Source: Polyangiaceae bacterium
GTDB taxonomy: Bacteria > Myxococcota_A > Polyangia > Polyangiales > Polyangiaceae
DNA: 64,000 nt
NCBI GenBank assembly: GCA_013361525.1
Contig: JABFXY010000103.1
Location: 29,323 to 93,322, forward strand
Reading direction: 5' to 3'
Below, piece by piece: positions 8,423 to 17,737 of this stretch. Positions within the stretch are counted from its first letter, which is position 1. The number at the start of each line of letters is the position of its first letter. A program made the translations under genes and the position numbers. Under the pieces are notes generated by a model, which was given only the letters and a program-made list of their open reading frames with translations, was not told the DNA's origin and ran no database searches.

Positions 8423-8450
8423 AAGCCCCGTCACCGAGGTGACGGGGCTT
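8423..8450. terminator. Hairpin terminator between convergent genes
   Basis: AAGCCCCGTCA pairs with TGACGGGGCTT across the short loop CCGAGG. It lies between the stop at 8380 (plus) and the stop at 8488 (minus). A-rich sequence on the left gives U-rich RNA on the minus strand; the plus strand lacks a long T tract, so it mainly suits minus-strand transcripts. It is an ordinary hairpin, unlike the family A repeats at other convergent junctions. Confidence 0.75.
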
Positions 8451-8487
8451 CGCCAATGCTCGGCTACCGAGCATCAGCTACCGAGGA

Positions 8488-9765
8488 TCAGCCGCCGGCC
8501 TTGCCGCCCGCGCTCGCCGAGCCGGTCGCCGACACGTTGACCGACGCGCTCACCTCGACGCTCGCCGAGATGCCCGCGACAGCCGAGCCGACGCCCGCGA
8601 CGGCAACGGTCGCGCAGGTCGCGGCCTTCACGCCGGCCTTGCCGATCGCGTCGGTCGCGCCCTTGACCTGACCCACGAGCTGCTCGCCGGCCTTGAGGAC
8701 CGCCTTGCCCTTCGTGAGGTTGATCTCCGCGATCTTCGGGAGCGCCTTCTTCAGACCCTCGACGACCGCCGTGACCTCTGCACTCGCCTGGCCGTTCACG
8801 AGAACGACGACGCCCGGCGGGTCGCACTTGAGGCTCGCCTGGGCCTTCGCGGCGCAGGACGCCTGGCACTCGATGCTGACCTTCGGCGGCTTGAACTCGC
8901 CCGAGCAGCTCGGCGCCTTCATCTCGACGTCGCAGCTGCCGCTGCAACGACCTTCGCACTTCGCCTTCGGGGCCTTGACCTCGCAGCTCGCGCTGCAGGA
9001 GCCGTCGCACTGACCGCCGCAGCTACCCTCGGCCTGCGCGTCGCAGGAGCCTTCGCAGGTACCCGCGCACTTGCCGGTCGCGTTCTTGCCGTCGCACTTG
9101 CCCTTGCAGTTGCCACCGCACTTGCCCGAGAAGCTCGCCTCGCACTTGCCGGAGCAGCTTCCCTTGCAGCTGCCCTTGCAGCTCGCCGAGCCCGGCTCGA
9201 CGTCGCAGCTGCCTTCGCACTTGCCGGAGCACTCGCCGGAGACCTCGCCGCCCTGGCAGGACGCCTTGAACTCGCCGGGGGAGACGGGCGAGCCGCACTC
9301 CTCGAAGCACTTGGTCATCGCGTCGATGTCCGCGTAGCACTTGGGCGCCGTGACGGTGACGGAGATCTTGGCGCTCGCGTTCGCCTTCATGAACGCGTCG
9401 AGCTTGCCGGCGACCGCGCCGCAGACCTTCTTCGCGCCCTCGCCGTCCTTCGGCTCGGCCTTGAGGTCCGCCTCGTTCATCTTGAGGGCTTTGCCGAGCT
9501 CACCACACGACTGGATGAGACCCATCTCCATGTCGGCGGCGACCTTGTCGAACTTCGCCGACGCGTCGAGCAGGCCGCGGAGCTTCGCGTCCAGCTGGAT
9601 GCCCGAGAAGTCGCCCTTGTCGAACTCGGGACAGCCTTCGGCGGCCTCGGCGAGCTTCGTCGGGTCTTTCGCGACCGAATTCAGGGCTTCACAGCTTGCG
9701 AGCATCGGCGAGCCGACGCCCAAAACGACGACGGGCAACGCCAGGACCTTCCAACTCTGCTTCAT
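8488..9765 (-). CDS. Cysteine-rich repeat lipoprotein
   Basis: 425 residues from the ATG at 9763-9765, which follows a GGAGG-type site. Lipobox MLASC gives lipid Cys25. Residues about 30-165 form a helical domain with sparse cysteines. Residues 170-304 hold 24 cysteines in runs of C-x-G-x-C-x-G-x-C. The C-terminal 120 residues are Ala/Gly/Val-rich and end in alternating Ser-Ala-Val repeats. No enzyme signature is present. The Cys block could form a disulfide ladder outside the cytoplasm or bind metal as in metallothioneins; both are inference. The frame is open about 60 codons further upstream, but without a signal sequence. Confidence 0.78.
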   Translation of the reverse strand: MKQSWKVLALPVVVLGVGSPMLASCEALNSVAKDPTKLAEAAEGCPEFDKGDFSGIQLDAKLRGLLDASAKFDKVAADMEMGLIQSCGELGKALKMNEADLKAEPKDGEGAKKVCGAVAGKLDAFMKANASAKISVTVTAPKCYADIDAMTKCFEECGSPVSPGEFKASCQGGEVSGECSGKCEGSCDVEPGSASCKGSCKGSCSGKCEASFSGKCGGNCKGKCDGKNATGKCAGTCEGSCDAQAEGSCGGQCDGSCSASCEVKAPKAKCEGRCSGSCDVEMKAPSCSGEFKPPKVSIECQASCAAKAQASLKCDPPGVVVLVNGQASAEVTAVVEGLKKALPKIAEINLTKGKAVLKAGEQLVGQVKGATDAIGKAGVKAATCATVAVAGVGSAVAGISASVEVSASVNVSATGSASAGGKAGG

Positions 9766-10191
9766 CACGAACCTCCGGTTCCTTGCCTTGACGACGCGCC
9801 GCTCGTTCGACCCTGGTCTGTGAGCCTTGCGCTTCGATTCCGATTCCCCGCCCGGTCGAGCCCGGCCGAACGTTCGGCGCGAACAGCCCGCCTTGGCGGG
9901 GGATGCGTTTCCCTGCCCGCCGCAAACCCTGATTACGGAAGAATTCCGCAATCCTTTTGCGAGTCGTGAGCGGATACCAAGGGACGCTTCCCCCCGGCGC
10001 GCGAGCTATTACTCGCTCCGCTGGGGGCGTGTAAAGGACGCATCGGGTGTGCACGACGGCTCAGGGTCTGTCGCTTTTCGGAAGCCGATGGCCGACTGCG
10101 TGAAGTAGCCCTCGAATATTGCGACGTTGCGCGATTCGATCGCACGCCGAACACACCACCGTTCAGTTTGAGGTGATGTGAGGGCGATCGC
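9766..10191. other. Intergenic region with two palindromes
   Basis: No gene is supported here. The segment is the upstream region of the Cys-rich lipoprotein gene (start 9765, minus) and lies behind the stop of the DUF433 gene (10192). A perfect 14-bp palindrome GCCGAACGTTCGGC lies at 9865-9878, about 100 bases before the lipoprotein start. An imperfect one, ATTACGGAA-gaa-TTCCGCAAT, lies at 9932-9952. Either could be a repressor site; the regulator is unknown. The stretch 9990-10030 also folds into a GC-rich hairpin. Confidence 0.45.
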
Positions 10192-10569
10192 TCAGCGCCG
10201 TCGAGCCGGCGGCTTCGATGCGGGTCGCTGCTCGTCGTGCGCAAACGGAAGCGCGAGCTGCGACAAGGGCCGCGCGAGGGGATCGGGCTTGCCGCGCTCT
10301 TCGAACATCTTCTGTTCGCGATCGAGGTCGGCCTGGATGAGGTCGATGTTGTCGTACGCGAACGCGAGCGCGTCGAGGATCTTGCCGGGCCCGAGGTTCG
10401 GGTAGCGACGCACCAACGTCTCGATCGCGGTGCCGCCGCGATGCCATGCCCAGAGGCGACGCACGGGTACTTTCGACCCGGCGACGTGGGGGCTTCCGGA
10501 GAGCGTGCTCTCGTCGATCCTGACGTGAGGGTGCGGAACGAGGACGCGCGGGAGCGGCGGAAGCGGCAT
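10192..10569 (-). CDS. DUF433 family protein
   Basis: 125 residues from the ATG at 10567-10569. The core (IDESTLSGSPHVAGSKVPVRR, then AIETLVRRYPNL and ILDALAFAYDN) matches DUF433. These are small winged-helix-like proteins often found as antitoxins beside PIN-like toxins or as free-standing regulators. No toxin gene is adjacent here: upstream, divergent by 56 bases, is a large lipoprotein gene. The C terminus has a basic, Pro-rich tail of about 25 residues beyond the domain. DNA binding is likely from the family, and the target is unknown. Confidence 0.75.
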   Translation of the reverse strand: MPLPPLPRVLVPHPHVRIDESTLSGSPHVAGSKVPVRRLWAWHRGGTAIETLVRRYPNLGPGKILDALAFAYDNIDLIQADLDREQKMFEERGKPDPLARPLSQLALPFAHDEQRPASKPPARRR

Positions 10570-10625
10570 CGCAACGCCTCTATACCCCGACGACAGTCGC
10601 GCCTCTACTTTGGTACGTTCCCTCC

Positions 10626-13115
10626 ATGTTGCGGTTCTGCTCTTGCTTCGCGCTGGCGCTCGTCGTTCTAGGCGCGCTCGGCTGCTCGGACGATACGACA
10701 ACACAGGGAAATGGCGCGGGCGGCGCGGGCGCAGGCTCCGCGAACGGCGGCGCCGGAGGCACCGGGGCGGGCTTCGGCGAAGGCGGAAGCGGGGCCGGCA
10801 ACAACGTGGAGTGTGAGGTGCCGTGTGAAGACGGCCAGATCTGCAGTCACGGCACGTGTGTCGATCAGCAGAGCTGCAACGACGACGACGACTGCGACTT
10901 CGACACCTACTGCAACGAAGCGACGATGCTCTGCGAGCCTTGGGAGGGCGCCGATCCCGGCTCCGACGAGACCTGCTCGCTGGTCGCGGTCCCCGGACTT
11001 CTTTCGCCGAAGGTCCGCTGCGAGTTCTCGTCCGCGCCCGCGAACGATCCGTTCCCCGGTCACGTCGACGTGCAAGGCACGCCGGTCGTCGTGAACTTCC
11101 ACAAGCCCGCGGACTCGGGGCCGCCGAGCATCGCGGCGTCGTTCACGGCGACGGTCGTCGGTAACTACACCGAAGACCTCGGCGTCATTCGCGTGCTGTC
11201 GGGTGAAGATTGCTCGCTCGAGGCGAACCTCGGCGGCACCGATCTCGATGGAGACGCGATCGCCGACTACACCGTGTCGAGCGCGTCGCTCGCGGTGGCG
11301 GATCTCGACGGCGACGCCGTCGCGGAGATCGTCGCGTACGGCGCCGACGGTTCGACGCTCGCGTTCAAGAACACCGCGGGCACGTGGGGCCTGTTGTGGA
11401 AGTCGCCGTATCCGGCAGGCGCGCCGTGGCTCCCGTGCAACCCGGACAACCACCGCTGCGGGCTCGGCTGGGCCGGACCTTCGATCCACGACATCGACGG
11501 CGACGGCTCACCGGAGATCATCCGCGAAGGCGTCGTCTTCAGCTCGACTGGTGCGCTCGTGAGTGGCCCCCCGCCGAGCTACGTCTCGTACGGCTCCGGC
11601 CTGTTTCCGGTGCTCGCGAACCTCGACGCCGACGACGCCGTCGAGCTCACCAACGGGCAGTTCGTCTGGGAGTGGCTCGGTGGCGTGTGGACGCTCGAGC
11701 CCGCGTTTCCAGGGGGGAGCGCGTCCGCCCCCGGCCATGCAGCCGTCGCGGATTTCGGCGACTTCGGATCAGGTGCGGCAGACGACGCCGAGATCGCCGT
11801 CGTGCGCAGCAGCTCGGTGATGGTCTACGCGCTCGACGGCACGCTCGCGATGCCTCCTGTCGCGGTCCCGGGTGCGGGCGGCGGCGGGCCGCCGACGATT
11901 TCGGACTTCGACGGTGACGGTCTCGCAGAGGTCGGCGTCGCGGGCCAGGCGTTCTACACGGTCTACGACATCGATTGCGGTCCGACGCCGCGCCCGGGCG
12001 GGACCTGCAACCCAGGTACCTGCGACTTCGCCGGCGCGGCGTGCGCGGCGGGCAGCTTCATGTTGTGGTCGCACTCGACCCAGGACATCTCGTCGAACGT
12101 CACCGGCTCGAGCATCTTCGACTTCGAGGCCGACGGAAAATCCGAGGTCGTCTACGGCGACGAGTGCTTCACGCGGGTCTACGACGGTCAGTCGGGCGAC
12201 GTGCTCTTCAGCCAATATCGGTCGAGCTGCACCTGGTACGAAAACCCGATCATCGCCGACGTCGACGGGAACTTCCGCGCGGACCTGGTGACGCCTTCGA
12301 ACAAGGCGTGCTCGCCCGACGGCAGCGGCATCGCCTGCCAGACGTTGAACGCGGACGGCGTCGACCCGCAATGGAACGGCGTGCGCTGCGAGGACGCAGG
12401 TGATTGCGTCTCGGGTGTTTGCGACCAGGGGTTGTGCCGCTGCACCGCCAGCGCGGAGTGTTGTGCGCTCGCGGACGACGCGGCGTGCATCGAGGCCGGT
12501 CTGAAATGTGCCGCGCCGAACGCGGGGACACCCGGCATGGGTAACACCTGTCGCGCGTCCCATCCGCACGGCGTGTCGGGCATTCGCGTGTATTCCGACG
12601 CGAATGACAAGTGGGTTCGCTCGCGCACGATCTGGAGCCAGCACGCCTATCACGTCACGCACATCGAGGAGAACGGCACGGTCCCGCCGACGGCGATGTG
12701 GGAGAAGAACTGGCTCGACCCGGAGCTCAACAACTTCCGGCAGAACGTCCCCGGCAACTCCAACGGCAGCGCGATCCCGGATCCGACGGCGGGCGCGAAC
12801 GACTTCGACTCGTGCGACGGCGCCGACGCCGTGCTCAGCGTCGATATCTGCAACCGCGGGGCGGCGCCTCAAGGCGCAGGCATCGTGATCGGCTTCTACG
12901 TCGACGGCGAGAAGGTCTGCGAGACAGCGACCGAAGGCGCGCTAGATCCCGAGGAGTGCGAGACCGTGACCTGCATTTGGGCAGACCCGCCGACGACCGA
13001 GATGACCGCGGTCGACGTCGATGTCGTCGCGAACGACGGCCAGGGCGCGAGCGAATGCCACGAGGGCAACAACCTCGGCGTCGTCAAAGGCGTGTACTGC
13101 GAGCCGCCGTCGTGA
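10626..13115 (+). CDS. FG-GAP repeat lipoprotein, secreted
   Basis: 829 residues. Signal MLRFCSCFALALVVLGALGC gives lipid Cys20, followed by a Gly/Ala-rich linker typical of Polyangia surface proteins and a Cys-rich EGF-like stretch (residues about 60-100). The centre contains repeated calcium-binding loops of the DxDxDG kind: DLDGDAIADY, DLDGDAVAEI, DIDGDGSPEI, DFDGDGLAEV and DVDGNFRADL. They define an FG-GAP/VCBS beta-propeller. A second Cys cluster near residues 590-650 and a CARDB-like C-terminal domain follow. It is probably an adhesion or recognition protein on the cell surface. The mltG gene starts 6 bases after its stop. Confidence 0.82.
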   Translation: MLRFCSCFALALVVLGALGCSDDTTTQGNGAGGAGAGSANGGAGGTGAGFGEGGSGAGNNVECEVPCEDGQICSHGTCVDQQSCNDDDDCDFDTYCNEATMLCEPWEGADPGSDETCSLVAVPGLLSPKVRCEFSSAPANDPFPGHVDVQGTPVVVNFHKPADSGPPSIAASFTATVVGNYTEDLGVIRVLSGEDCSLEANLGGTDLDGDAIADYTVSSASLAVADLDGDAVAEIVAYGADGSTLAFKNTAGTWGLLWKSPYPAGAPWLPCNPDNHRCGLGWAGPSIHDIDGDGSPEIIREGVVFSSTGALVSGPPPSYVSYGSGLFPVLANLDADDAVELTNGQFVWEWLGGVWTLEPAFPGGSASAPGHAAVADFGDFGSGAADDAEIAVVRSSSVMVYALDGTLAMPPVAVPGAGGGGPPTISDFDGDGLAEVGVAGQAFYTVYDIDCGPTPRPGGTCNPGTCDFAGAACAAGSFMLWSHSTQDISSNVTGSSIFDFEADGKSEVVYGDECFTRVYDGQSGDVLFSQYRSSCTWYENPIIADVDGNFRADLVTPSNKACSPDGSGIACQTLNADGVDPQWNGVRCEDAGDCVSGVCDQGLCRCTASAECCALADDAACIEAGLKCAAPNAGTPGMGNTCRASHPHGVSGIRVYSDANDKWVRSRTIWSQHAYHVTHIEENGTVPPTAMWEKNWLDPELNNFRQNVPGNSNGSAIPDPTAGANDFDSCDGADAVLSVDICNRGAAPQGAGIVIGFYVDGEKVCETATEGALDPEECETVTCIWADPPTTEMTAVDVDVVANDGQGASECHEGNNLGVVKGVYCEPPS

Positions 13116-13121
13116 TCGATC

Positions 13122-14306
13122 GTGGGTGACACGGCACGCTCCGACGACAAGCCGCGAGCGGCGAAGGGTGCGGGCAAGGCGCCGAAGGCGCCGAAGCGAA
13201 AGCGCGCGCCCTCACCGCCGTCGCCCGTGTTGCGGCGTCGCATCCGATTGGCGATCGGCATCGTCTTCGGTGTCGCGCTCTCTGCGGCCGTTGCGCTCGC
13301 GATCACGCTGACCGTCTTCTCCGCGCGCAAAGGCCCCGGGGAGGCGACGGGCGTCGTCGTCGACATCCCGAAGGGCGCGACGAAGGACGAGGTCGCGCGC
13401 ATCCTCGCCGACGAGGGATTGGTCTCGAATCCGTCGCTGATGCGCCTGTATTGGTCGCTCTCCGCGCACGGCGATCCCATCGCGGGCGAGCACGTGCTCC
13501 TCGGCGGCAGCACCCCGGACGAGCTGGCCCTATCGCTGACCCACGCGTCGTCGCGCAAAAAGGTGAAGGTCGTCATCCCCGAGGGCTTCAACCGCTTCGC
13601 GATCGCGGAGCGGTTGGAACGGCTCGGCGTGAGCTCGCGTCGCAGCTTTCTCGGCGCGAGCTCGGATCCGCTGCTGCTCGAGGCGCTCGAGGTGCCGGCG
13701 CCGGCGGGGCGAGGTCCTGCGAGCGCGGAAGGTTTCTTGTTTCCGGCGACGTACGAGCTGCAGGTCGACTCGCCGGCAGCGGACATCGTCGAACGACTCG
13801 TGCGCGAGTCGAACACGCGCTGGAAACGTTTGGCCGACGAGCACAAGGAAGCGATCGCGAGCCTCGCTGAGCGTTTCGGGTGGTCGAGGGCGGAGATCGT
13901 CACGCTCGCCTCGATGGTCGAAAAAGAAGCGGCCGTCGACGACGAGCGCCCCACGATCGCGGGCGTCTTTTTGAATCGGCTCGCGTTCGACGACTTCAAG
14001 CCGAAGCTGCTCCAATCGGATCCGACGAGCGGCTACGGCTGCCTGGCCGCCCCCGACGAGGCGCCGAGCTGCGTCGACTACGCCGGGAAGATCACGCCCG
14101 CGATCAACCGCGACAAGCTCAACCGCTACAGCACGTATTCGAACGAGGGCTTGCCGCCCGGTCCGATCGCCAACCCCGGTGAGCGCTCGCTGCTCGCCGT
14201 GCTCGATCCTTCCGTCTCGCGGTTTCTGTACTTCGTCGCGGTCGGCGGGGGCCGCCACAAGTTCAGCGAGACGCTCGAAGACCACAACCGCGCGATCCAC
14301 AAATGA
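13122..14306 (+). CDS. mltG: Endolytic murein transglycosylase MltG
   Basis: 394 residues with a GTG start. The N-terminal 40 residues are basic and Pro/Ala-rich and precede one membrane helix (about residues 42-65). The YceG/MltG domain follows. The catalytic Glu267 lies in ASMVEKEA and the C-terminal signature YSTYSNEGLPPGPIANPG is intact. It cuts nascent glycan strands at the outer face of the inner membrane and so helps set chain length. The basic cytoplasmic tail is longer than in E. coli. Its stop overlaps the start of the next gene (ATGA), so the two are translationally coupled. Confidence 0.92.
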   Translation: MGDTARSDDKPRAAKGAGKAPKAPKRKRAPSPPSPVLRRRIRLAIGIVFGVALSAAVALAITLTVFSARKGPGEATGVVVDIPKGATKDEVARILADEGLVSNPSLMRLYWSLSAHGDPIAGEHVLLGGSTPDELALSLTHASSRKKVKVVIPEGFNRFAIAERLERLGVSSRRSFLGASSDPLLLEALEVPAPAGRGPASAEGFLFPATYELQVDSPAADIVERLVRESNTRWKRLADEHKEAIASLAERFGWSRAEIVTLASMVEKEAAVDDERPTIAGVFLNRLAFDDFKPKLLQSDPTSGYGCLAAPDEAPSCVDYAGKITPAINRDKLNRYSTYSNEGLPPGPIANPGERSLLAVLDPSVSRFLYFVAVGGGRHKFSETLEDHNRAIHK

Positions 14307-15112
14307 CGGCCGCGGGCCGCGCGACGGCGCGCGATCAGGTGCTCGCCCTCGCGCCGATCGCGGCCGCCTCGCTCGCGAGCGGGTCGCTCCTGCTCGTCGC
14401 GCCGCATCTGCCGATTCACGCCGTCGCGGCCCAGGACCTCCTCGCCGTCATCCTCGGCGCCGGCGGCGCCCTCGCCGCGCTCCACGCGTCGTCGGCAGGA
14501 GCGCTTCGGTCTGCCGCCGCCTGGATCTCGCTCGGCGTCGCGGTAAGCGCGCTCGTGTTTCTGTACGTGGCGACGCCGGGAGCAGGCGCGTTGCCGGTCC
14601 AGGTCGCTGCGCTCCTCGTGTGCGGTCGCATCGTCGGCGGCTCGATCGGAGAGCGCGTCCAGCACGCGGGCCACGTCCTTCCGGCGACCGTCGTCGCGGC
14701 CGCCGCGGACTGCGCGTCGCTCCTCAGCCCCGAAGGGATCTCGCACGGCATCAGCCAAAGCGACCGCGCCCTCGCGGTGTTTGCGCTCGCTGCACCCATC
14801 CCCGGATCGAGCGCCATCACGTTCGTCCTCGGCATCGGCGATCTCATCGTCATCGCGCTCCTGCTCGGCGTCGCCCGGAAGTTCGGTATCTCCGCACGCC
14901 GCGTGACGATCGCCTGCGTCGTGGCGCTCGTCGCCGCCTTTGGCGCCTCGGCGCTCTTCGCCGCTCCCATCCCGGCGCTCGTTCCGATCGCAATCTTCGC
15001 GAACGCCCTCGTCCCGCCGTTCCGCGCCGTCGCGAAAAAAGACCGCACCACGACCATCGTCGCCGTCACTGTCGCGGTCGGGCTCGTCGTGTTCGTGTGG
15101 CTCCGCAGATAA
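14303..15112 (+). CDS. Membrane protein with presenilin-like GxGD and PAL motifs
   Basis: 269 residues and about eight or nine hydrophobic segments, with almost no soluble part. Asp136 sits inside a membrane segment (AAADCASLL). GIGD at 177-180 opens another (VLGIGDLIVIALLLG), and PAL at 224-226 is followed by VPIAIFANA. A buried Asp, a GxGD and a PAL motif in this order are the hallmark of presenilin/signal-peptide-peptidase (A22) aspartyl proteases. The usual YD at the first Asp is AD here, so the assignment is inferred. It overlaps mltG by 4 bases. It could instead be an ordinary transporter-like membrane protein. Confidence 0.6.
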   Translation: MTAAGRATARDQVLALAPIAAASLASGSLLLVAPHLPIHAVAAQDLLAVILGAGGALAALHASSAGALRSAAAWISLGVAVSALVFLYVATPGAGALPVQVAALLVCGRIVGGSIGERVQHAGHVLPATVVAAAADCASLLSPEGISHGISQSDRALAVFALAAPIPGSSAITFVLGIGDLIVIALLLGVARKFGISARRVTIACVVALVAAFGASALFAAPIPALVPIAIFANALVPPFRAVAKKDRTTTIVAVTVAVGLVVFVWLRR

Positions 15113-15295
15113 GAGGGGTCGCCAAGAGCGCCAAGGGCAGAGGGAGAGAGAAGAGGAGATTTGGTTTTCGTTCCGCGGCGCCTGGCCATTCGCACTCGCA
15201 AACCGGCCCGGCGCGCGATCACGCGAAATCAATCTCCTCTCCCTCTTCTTCCTCCTCTTTCTTCTCTTGGCGCTCTTGGCGACCCCTCTTCTCTC
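15111..15295. repeat. Family A dispersed inverted repeat, copy A2 (convergent junction)
   Basis: The outer arms begin with a perfect 25-bp inverted repeat, AAGAGGGGTCGCCAAGAGCG plus CCAAG, on both sides. Each continues into a purine-rich (left) or pyrimidine-rich (right) tract that also pairs, for about 50-65 bases per arm around a loop of about 70 bases. It fills the gap between the stop of the GxGD membrane protein gene (15112) and the stop of the helicase gene (15305). It is the most regular of the three copies. Confidence 0.85.
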
Positions 15296-15304
15296 GATTC
15301 TCTT

Positions 15305-17668
15305 TTAAGCGTCCGCGCGCATCAGCCTCTCGAGCACCAACATCGCGGCGCGCTTGCGCGAGTGGACGACGGCGGCGCCGGTCGGGATCGCGGTCGCTGC
15401 GTCGATCGCGCCGACACATTGCGGGCAACCTCGCTCGCACGCGCATTTCGAGAGCAGCGTCCGAACGCGGACGAGCAGCGCGGCGGCCTGCTCGTGGATG
15501 CGCGCTGCGAGGCCGATGCCACCGGGCACGTTGTCGAACAGGAACAGGGTCGGATCGAACTCCGAGCCGGTGCCCGATGACTCCCCGGCGAGACAGCCGT
15601 CCTCGATCGACTGGCCGATGTCGCGCGGCTCGCACATGAGCGCGATCGTCGCGGCCGTCTCGAGCGCTCGCAGGATGCCGCGTAGGCCGTCGAGCGCACC
15701 CGCGCGACCGACGCCTGCTTCGAGGCATGCGCCTGCGGGAACGCGCCACCAAAAGCTCGTCGTGTGCATCTGGATGTCGGGCAGCCGCACGTCGCCGTAG
15801 CCCGCGTTCTCGTGGGTGAAGAACTTGATCTTCTTGAAGCCGACGACCTTCTCCACGACGCTGACCTCGCCGAGCACTCCGACGCCCGCGAACAACTTGC
15901 CTTCGTTGGTGACGTCGAGCGGCGTGACCTTGCGGTTCGTGAGCGCGGTCGTGAAGTAGTCGGGCTCGACCTTGGTGACGAAGGCCTTGTGGTTCTCGTG
16001 ATCGAGAAGCTCCACTTGGTACTGCTCGCCGTCGTGTTGGTAGATCGCCTGCTCGTGCAGCATCGTCGGCGTCGCGCGCCAGTCGAGCTCGGCCAGCGTG
16101 CGACCCGCGGACTTGTCGATGATGACGGTGTTGTCCCAGCCGACGCTGCGAAGGCTGACGTGGTTCGCCGGGTATTTGTCGGTGGCCCAATGAAAGCGGC
16201 CGTTTTGCTCGTGGACGACGCCGTGGTTCGCGAGGAATCGAAGCGCCTCCGCCGACTCATCCGATGGAAGGGACGCGTACGGCTCACCCTCGATGAACGG
16301 GAGCTCGAACGCTGCGCATTTCAGGTGTTGGATCAGAATCTCGGTGTTTTGCGGATCGATCCGCGCCTCTTCGATCGCGCCGTCGAGCAGGTACTCCGGG
16401 TTCGACGCGAGGTACTGGTCGATGGCGTGGCTCGCCGTCACCAGGATCGCCGCGCTGAGCTTTCCCCGCCGCCCCGCGCGGCCGAAGCGTTGCCACGTCC
16501 CCGCGATGGTGCCCGGGTAGCTGGCGCAGACGACGGCATCGAGATCGCCGATGTCGATGCCAAGCTCGAGCGCGTTCGTCGCGACGACGCCGAGGATCTC
16601 GCCTTCACGCAGCCCTCGCTCGATGCGGCGGCGCGTGTCGGGCAAATACCCGCCGCGGTACGCCATGATCGCCTCCTCCGGCAGCTCGCCGGCGAGCGCG
16701 TCGCGCAGGTACTTCAGCATGATCTCGACAGAGTTGCGCGACGGGCCGAACACGATCGTCGGCACGCGCGCGCGCAACAGATCCGCTGTGAGCCGCACCG
16801 ACGACTTCAGGTAGCTCGCGCGGATGCCGAGCTCGGCGTTCACGACCGGCGGGTTGTACATGAACACGTGTCGTCCGCCTTGTGGGGCGCCGGATTGATC
16901 GACGAGCTCGACCTCCGACGGGGCGACGCCGAGGAGGCGCGCGGCGTGCTCCTTCGGGTTGCCGATCGTCGCGGTCGCGCAGATGAACGTCGGCTTCGAT
17001 CCGTGGAACGCCGCGACGCGCGCGAGCCGCTGCAAGACGTGCGAAACGTGCGAGCCGAAGACGCCGCGGTAGGTGTGGAGCTCGTCGATCACCACGTACT
17101 TGAGGTGCGCGAGCATGCGCGACCAGCTCGCGTGATGCGGGAGGATCCCCGCGTGCAGCATGTCGGGGTTCGTCATCACGATCGACGTCCGCTCGCGCGC
17201 GGCGCGGCGCGCATCGCCGGGGGTGTCGCCGTCGTAAACCACCGCAGGCACCGGGAGGCTCGCTTCCGCCGCGAGCTCGCGGATGCCGGCCTCTTGATCG
17301 CGCGACAGCGCCTTCGTCGGGTAGAGGTAGAGCGCCGTCGTCTCCGGGTTCTTCGCGAGCGCGTCGAGGACGGGCAGGTGAAAGCAGAGGCTCTTGCCGC
17401 TGGCGGTCGGCGTCGACACGACGACGTGACGGCCACCTCGCGCGGCGTCGAGCGCGCGCGCTTGGTGGGTGTAGATCGACTCGATGCCGCGTTTGCGGAG
17501 CGCGGTCTTCAGGCCGGGGGCGAGGTCTTCCGGGATCGGCGCGAACGAGCCGGCGCGCTCGGGCAGGGCGCGATCGGCGGTGAGGCAGCTGCGGACGACG
17601 TTCGTCGCGAGCCAGCGATCGATGACCGAAGGCAGGCCGGTCTCGATCTTCCAGGGGGGGCGAGGCAT
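15305..17668 (-). CDS. mrfA: MrfA/YprA-type DNA helicase with C-terminal zinc-binding cysteines
   Basis: 787 residues. Superfamily 2 motifs are clear: Walker A STPTASGKS (85-93), DELH (195-198), ATNALELGIDIGD and QRFGRAGRRG (motif VI). The C-terminal half is DUF1998, ending in Cys742, Cys744, Cys748 and Cys751 (CACERGCPQC), the zinc-binding set of MrfA. In Bacillus subtilis MrfA works with the exonuclease MrfB in repair of mitomycin crosslinks. A likely MrfB gene lies at 36960 in this window, not adjacent as in Bacillus. Gene naming follows domain order and the Cys set; an uncharacterised paralogue remains possible. Confidence 0.85.
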   Translation of the reverse strand: MPRPPWKIETGLPSVIDRWLATNVVRSCLTADRALPERAGSFAPIPEDLAPGLKTALRKRGIESIYTHQARALDAARGGRHVVVSTPTASGKSLCFHLPVLDALAKNPETTALYLYPTKALSRDQEAGIRELAAEASLPVPAVVYDGDTPGDARRAARERTSIVMTNPDMLHAGILPHHASWSRMLAHLKYVVIDELHTYRGVFGSHVSHVLQRLARVAAFHGSKPTFICATATIGNPKEHAARLLGVAPSEVELVDQSGAPQGGRHVFMYNPPVVNAELGIRASYLKSSVRLTADLLRARVPTIVFGPSRNSVEIMLKYLRDALAGELPEEAIMAYRGGYLPDTRRRIERGLREGEILGVVATNALELGIDIGDLDAVVCASYPGTIAGTWQRFGRAGRRGKLSAAILVTASHAIDQYLASNPEYLLDGAIEEARIDPQNTEILIQHLKCAAFELPFIEGEPYASLPSDESAEALRFLANHGVVHEQNGRFHWATDKYPANHVSLRSVGWDNTVIIDKSAGRTLAELDWRATPTMLHEQAIYQHDGEQYQVELLDHENHKAFVTKVEPDYFTTALTNRKVTPLDVTNEGKLFAGVGVLGEVSVVEKVVGFKKIKFFTHENAGYGDVRLPDIQMHTTSFWWRVPAGACLEAGVGRAGALDGLRGILRALETAATIALMCEPRDIGQSIEDGCLAGESSGTGSEFDPTLFLFDNVPGGIGLAARIHEQAAALLVRVRTLLSKCACERGCPQCVGAIDAATAIPTGAAVVHSRKRAAMLVLERLMRADA

Positions 17669-17737
17669 GGCTGGGCGATGCTAAACAAATGAGCACGTGC
17701 TTGAAAGCGCCGACGCGAGTAGGCTGTCGCGCTTTCG

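Noticed and set aside
9865..9878. GCCGAACGTTCGGC as a LexA/SOS box
   Set aside because: The gram-positive-type LexA box needs GAAC and GTTC four bases apart; here they are joined directly. It may still be an operator for another regulator.
15764..17692. Open plus-strand frame of about 640 codons opposite the helicase gene
   Set aside because: Antisense shadow of a protein with intact helicase motifs on the minus strand.
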